The notes under the pieces were generated by a model, which was given only the letters and a program-made list of their open reading frames with translations, was not told the origin of the DNA and ran no database searches. Below are positions 59,461 to 64,000 of a stretch of DNA of 64,000 nt, in pieces (positions within the stretch are counted from its first letter, which is position 1; the number at the start of each line of letters is the position of its first letter). The translations under genes were made by a program, and so were the position numbers. This stretch comes from Piper betle (taxonomy: Eukaryota > Streptophyta > Magnoliopsida > Piperales > Piperaceae), in NCBI GenBank assembly GCA_033002965.1, contig JAURVB010014141.1:19710-83709 (forward strand), written 5' to 3'.

Positions 59461-60647
59461 ATAACTTAGCAAATATTTATTGAAGAATAAATTAATTAGG
59501 TGTTCGTTCACGAAGGTTTGGTTGAAGGCGAAGAACAAATAAGAATTATAGAATTGGTCAAGTAAATAAAAAGGATCAAAAGGGGAATGGTCACATGTGT
59601 ACTTTGTTTATATCCTAACCAAGATGACCATGACATTGAATTAAGAAATACAAAAAGGTTAGACACATACGTTAACCAGTTGGGTTGACTTATGTGGAGC
59701 CAAACGTGTTTGTTGGGCTAAAGTAGTATGTGGACATGACCCGAAGAAGGTAAATGGGTAAGACCACAAAATTTTGACTTGTTCGTCTTTCTGTTTTTAG
59801 AATTAGTAGGGGTGTTATAGGAATTATAGATTTTTGTAGGGGTTAATTGAGAAGATAGGGGAAAATGAGACCATATTTAAGATCCTAATAAGGGTGAATG
59901 CCCCCCTCTTCTCTCCTACATGTCGTCTTCTTCCCTTCTTCCTTGCATGTCGAACCCTTTTTCTTCTTCTATTCTATGTTGTCTAGCCCTTTTGGAGATC
60001 GATTTATTAGTGTTTCTTCATTGAAAATTTAGATTTGTGAGAGTTTTTGTAAATAAGAAGTAAGATTTCTCAACTTAATTTATGTAAATTGTATAGTTTT
60101 CATATGATTCCATTCATCCATGATGTTCTATACAAGTATAATTATGTTTGATGTTAAATTATGATTTTACATATGATTTTGATGCAAAGTTGTGTATTTT
60201 ACTGCTGTAATTATGTACTATATGAAAGTCCTATGATTTCCATAAGGTATATGCATGAATAAGATGATGAATTGCATGATAAGATTAAGAGCATATATAA
60301 ATACGGATATTTATGATATTTTAATTGATAAAAATTGTCTAAATTAAATTAATCTTAAAACTTGCTATAACGTATAATTTTGTACTTAAAGACTAAATTA
60401 AATTAATCTTAAAGTCTGTTATAAAGTATACTTTTGTACTTAAAAAACTTGTAAACCCAACTTTGTTTCCCTAAAATTGGATAAGAGTTGGGTGAGAAAC
60501 AAGAAAAACAAAATACATATTCACTACAATGTCGCAACGTTGGGTAATAGGGCTGTGGCATTGGGTAAAAATAAAAAATGGGCTCATCGCAGCGCAGCGG
60601 TGCCCAAAGTTGAGGCGCTAGGCACTCCTCCGACACCAAAACAGTTG

Positions 60648-61060
60648 ACTTTAGGTGTAGAGCTTGGATTTAACCGATTCTTTTTGCGTTATGACTATCT
60701 TGATCTCTAGTTTTTACTTATAAAATTTCCTAAATTTTGGATAATTATCCCAAAAGATATGTATTTTTAAAATTTGAAATTTGAAACCTTAATTTTAAGT
60801 TTTATTGAGTTATGCTTACTGAAACCCTAATTTACGTTTTCTGTACACTTATCTTAAAATTGTTATAACTTTGGCTGTAGAACTCGAATTTAAGTGATTC
60901 TTCCTACATTATGACCGTCATGATCTTCGGTTCCTGCCAATAAAATTTCATAAATTTTGGATAATTATCCTTGGAGATAAGTATTTTTAAAATTTGAGGT
61001 TTAAAACATTAATTTTAAGGTTTATTAATGTTATGCTTTAAGAAAACCATATTTGTTAAT
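60648..61060. repeat. diverged tandem duplication, period ~220 bp
   Basis: 60655-60860 and 60875-61060 share GATTCTT...TTATGAC, AAATTT.ATAAATTTTGGATAA, TTATCC, GTATTTTTAAAATTTGA and TTAATTTTAAG in the same order. Confidence 0.8.
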
Positions 61061-61423
61061 AGATAATCACTTTATGATGCTTGTGTGATATTTTGTACAT
61101 GTTTTATAAGGTGTTTACATGTTGTATGAGCATCATGCTCATGTCATCTCATGACATATCATATAGGAATAGGATAAGTTTATATGGTTAGTAATGTATG
61201 TTATTGCTTAAGCTTGGTTGTTTTGTTGCTGAGACAAAGATGCTCAAGGAAGCAACGTGACTAGGTCTGCTTATTCATATTTTGGGGTGCTTTAAGATCC
61301 TCAGTTTTTATGACTTGTTTAATGGTTTAATCAACAAAATTCTAAGTATGTACAAAAAATGTTTTAAATAATAATGTTTATGACGATGATGAATTGTCAG
61401 GAGAACTAATGAGTTACACCGAT

Positions 61424-61558
61424 ACAAGAGAAATCTGATAGCATGCATATTCTTGGAAGTTGAAGATGTTAGACTTAAAAGTAGGTTTCAAAGGTCGAGT
61501 CTCGCGTTCAAATGTCGAGCCAACAAATTAAATATGCATGCTATCAGATTTTTCTTGT
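61424..61558. repeat. 28-bp inverted repeat with ~79-bp loop
   Basis: Arms 61424-61451 (ACAAGAGAAATCTGATAGCA and on to CATATT) and 61531-61558 are reverse complements at 27 of 28 positions. Such a hairpin could form in RNA or single-stranded DNA. Confidence 0.9.
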
Positions 61559-62337
61559 ATTTTCACATTAGAGCTTAAGAGGTTGAATTGTAGATTAATG
61601 ATACTAAGGCCACTAAGGATAGGTGATTTTAAATGAACCAATAGAGATGATTATAAAAATTGAGTAGGTTGTTAAGGGTTGAACTATAGATAAGGGATTT
61701 AATCACAAAAGATGGTCAAGTAGCAAACCATGGTAAGCCACGAAGGTTGTGAATAGGTGGGTGTCATATTTATGTCAAATGTTAGCTTATGGACTAGGTT
61801 TTAAGTTAAGCCTAAGGCCGGAAAGGTCTAGCCATATACATGGTTTATCTTTAATGTTTGACTATTTAAGTATATAATTAGTTAAGCATGCTTAAGAATG
61901 TCTTTTTATTCATGTACAAAAGAATATATTAAACTGTTGAATGTTATATGTCATATTCATGTTAATGATTAAGGGTTACGTTAATTTACAAGCTATGACA
62001 TTATGATTAAAATAAAACGAATTGATGTTTTGATATGTGTTTTATTAAAGTGAGATTAATTGTAGTTTGCTTATTATAGTTACTACATATATAATTAGAT
62101 GACTCAGAACCATATATTTGTACTGAAGAACAATTTCTTAATTGTTCGCGGGTTAGATGTGGCAGTTTATTGACGACGAGATGATAAGAAATTCAGTCAT
62201 GGTTTTATTTATTACAACTTAAGTTGAAACTTGTACTTGTCGTGGATCTGAAATTCATCTATTGGATGGCTCTAACCACACTCATCTGTTTTCTCTATAG
62301 CACACTTCTTGTCTTTGCATATTCCTGTTTGGCAGGT

Positions 62338-63460
62338 AGTTTTCAGACTTCTTGTTTCATCATTTGGAGAGCTCGTGGACATTTTCGATCCATATTTTAC
62401 GAGGAGACCCGAAATGCTAGAAACATTTTCTGTTCTTCGTTGTTGTGCCCTTATTTTAAATATTGATTGTGAAGATATCAAAATATTCTTTCTGTCATTC
62501 GGTTAGAATTTCCGATCCTAAATTCTCAATGTTTTTTAAGTCTTTTTCTAGACTTAATTTTTGTTTGTTTATTAACAATTTAGAAGGGATTGGACATCTA
62601 TATTGGTTTTTTTCATGTCAAATTAAGATTACCTTCTCCATTTATGAAAATTTAATTGAGGGCGTCGTTGATAATACATGATCGGAGAGGCAGCCTTATG
62701 AGATGTTTAGTCATATGTAAAACTACTATTTGTATATTTCTTCAGTTTAAATTTGCTGCTACCGTGATGATGATTTATTGTTATTAGTGGTATATTTCCT
62801 CTGCGATTCCCTTTTCACTTATAGGCTAGAAATTTATTGGTACTGTTTCATATTTAATTTAGTCACAACTAAATTTTGTGCACCGAAGGAACGAACCATT
62901 TGGATGCTATACTTGCCACGTGTTTGATTAGTTATATGTGAGGACTATCTTTTCAAATTTTTATGACTTCATTCTTTGATTTAAGTCAGCATGGAGTTTT
63001 TGGATGATTCTTTGCGAGTTTTCTTGGGCTATTTTTTGTCGTAAATTTGCTGATAGAAACCTTTTATCATGCTTGTAATTTTTTGAACCTGTGTAATTAT
63101 TGTCTTTCAGAGAAGATCACCAAGCAATGGCAATGCTCATATCGTACATTATGGAGGGAAAAGTAACGGAGCCTCTTTTGAATATGATTTTGTCAAGTCT
63201 TCGCAAGCAAGGAAAGGTGTAAACAGTATGAACATTAACTTGCAACCTTATGTTGATCATAATGCTTCATATAGCTTTGTTTTATCCCTTTTCATTTTCC
63301 TTTCAATTTAGGAAATTCAGATGACTTGCTCGGTGAAATGATGTTGAAATTGCCTGTCAATGCCCATAAAACTGAAATAAACGTATATTTCTGCCCACTT
63401 TCGAGCATGCTGTTTTGGTCGCGCAAAATTGTGCTGATAAGCTTGCTCCTTTTGATTGGG
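62338..63460 (+). pseudogene. PDS5-like cohesin cofactor gene fragment
   Basis: PDS5 proteins are HEAT-repeat regulators of cohesin. 62338-62480 reads VVFRLLVSSFGELVDIFDPY, then FTRRPEMLETFSVLRCCALI and LNIDCEDI, matching the plant PDS5 stretch that normally runs on to EMF. A displaced MFFKSF lies at 62529-62550. After a TTTCAG acceptor (63104-63109), 63110-63225 reads EDHQAMAMLISYIMEGKVTE and PLLNMILSSLRKQGK before GTGTAA. At 63395-63450 a piece reads EHAVLVAQNCADKLAPF. The order fits adjoining PDS5 exons, but frames do not join cleanly and neither end of the gene is present, so I call it a fragment. A rapidly diverging real gene extending past the window is less likely but not excluded. Confidence 0.55.
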
Positions 63461-64000
63461 ATCTTTTAATTAGAAGCAGACATCGAGCCTGTTAATGGTT
63501 TATAGAAAGAAAACCAAAAGAAAGAAATTGGAAAAATCGATAGGAAGAATAATAAGTTAAAAAATAATTGATTAAAAAAGATTTTAAGGGATAAATAATA
63601 ATAAAAAAGGGAATATTTAACTACTAATACATAACCATTATATATTTTCCCTTCTTCTTTTAATTAGTAACTAGTGAAAATTAATCCGTGAGAAAAGATG
63701 TTTGTGAGGAGAAGCTTGTTGGATTTTGGACGTATATATACAAGTATATAATTGTATCATATGCTATTAATAAGGTTTGGGCCTAAATTAAATTAATCTA
63801 TTAAAGTTAAGGTTAATGAACTATTAATATTTAAGATAAATATGTGGAAATACCATATATTTAATATGAGTATGGATAAATATGTGTAGATACCGTTTTC
63901 GTAATCTGTAATTTATGATGGGTTAAATTGGAATTATGAAAGATAAAGATAAATACGGTTATACGAATAAATACGCTTATAGTCACCGAATTCGCACCAT
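63461..64000. other. gene-free AT-rich right edge
   Basis: Nothing recognised; purine-rich AAAGAAAG and AATAATAA runs. A short repeat, AAATATGTG.AGATACC.T, appears at 63838-63855 and 63879-63895. Confidence 0.4.

Larger units (their letters stand above)
59461..62337. other. probable decayed LTR-type repeat region
   Basis: No gene. 59880-60000 (TCTCCTACATGTCGTCTTC, CTTCTTCC words) and TTATAACTTTGGCTGTAGAA at 60861-60880 are typical of plant retrotransposon LTRs, but ends were not found. It contains a diverged tandem duplication (60648-61060) and a 28-bp inverted repeat (61424-61558). Confidence 0.4.

Noticed and set aside
61424..61558. CRISPR-like or other array
   Set aside because: A single inverted repeat in a plant nuclear genome; no repeated spacer-repeat pattern anywhere in the window.

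Overview
This is a gene-poor, AT-rich piece of a flowering-plant nuclear genome. Plant-specific families (WRKY, SLAC/SLAH, MAKR, UGT72-like), spliceosomal introns, LTR retrotransposons and many (TA)n tracts show this. Coding remnants with strongly GC-rich third positions (UGT, MAKR6) in an AT-rich background hint at a monocot. That is an inference and the species cannot be named.

Layout from left to right. 1-920 may hold two minus-strand exons of an unrecognised gene. An intact minus-strand gene for an organelle-type ribosomal protein uL18 lies at 2306-2809. Its whole block is duplicated at 7166-8190, where most of the coding sequence is gone. A Tourist-like DNA element (3409-5076) and a decayed LTR (5159-7165) lie between the two blocks. 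10313-16429 is a truncated Ty3/gypsy-type retrotransposon on the minus strand. 17428-19105 is a decayed SLAH3-like S-type anion channel gene. 24244-24891 (minus) is an intact gene resembling MAKR6 (membrane-associated kinase regulator 6). 29237-30500 (minus) is a polygalacturonase pseudogene. 38470-39937 is a three-exon group III WRKY gene with a convincing promoter and one apparent frameshift in exon 1. 54021-56659 is a near full-length solo LTR, and 48700-51140 is a scrambled cluster of the same LTR family. 57692-58482 is a UDP-glycosyltransferase pseudogene with its middle deleted. 62338-63460 carries exon-like fragments of a PDS5 cohesin-cofactor gene.

The most unusual structures are three non-autonomous elements at 34798-35525, 42583-43320 and 44131-46241. 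Each has a very GC-rich interior, inverted ends and (TA)n tracts at both edges. Two share a subterminal hairpin built on CCGTTGGAT/ATCCAACGG. The largest is a foldback element with arms over 500 bp and a core made of about a dozen small palindromes.

The genes do not form a pathway. Only uL18 and MAKR6 read as intact, and WRKY may be functional. SLAH3, polygalacturonase, UGT, PDS5 and the second uL18 are relics. All calls come from reading the sequence and from recalled family features; no alignment or search was run.
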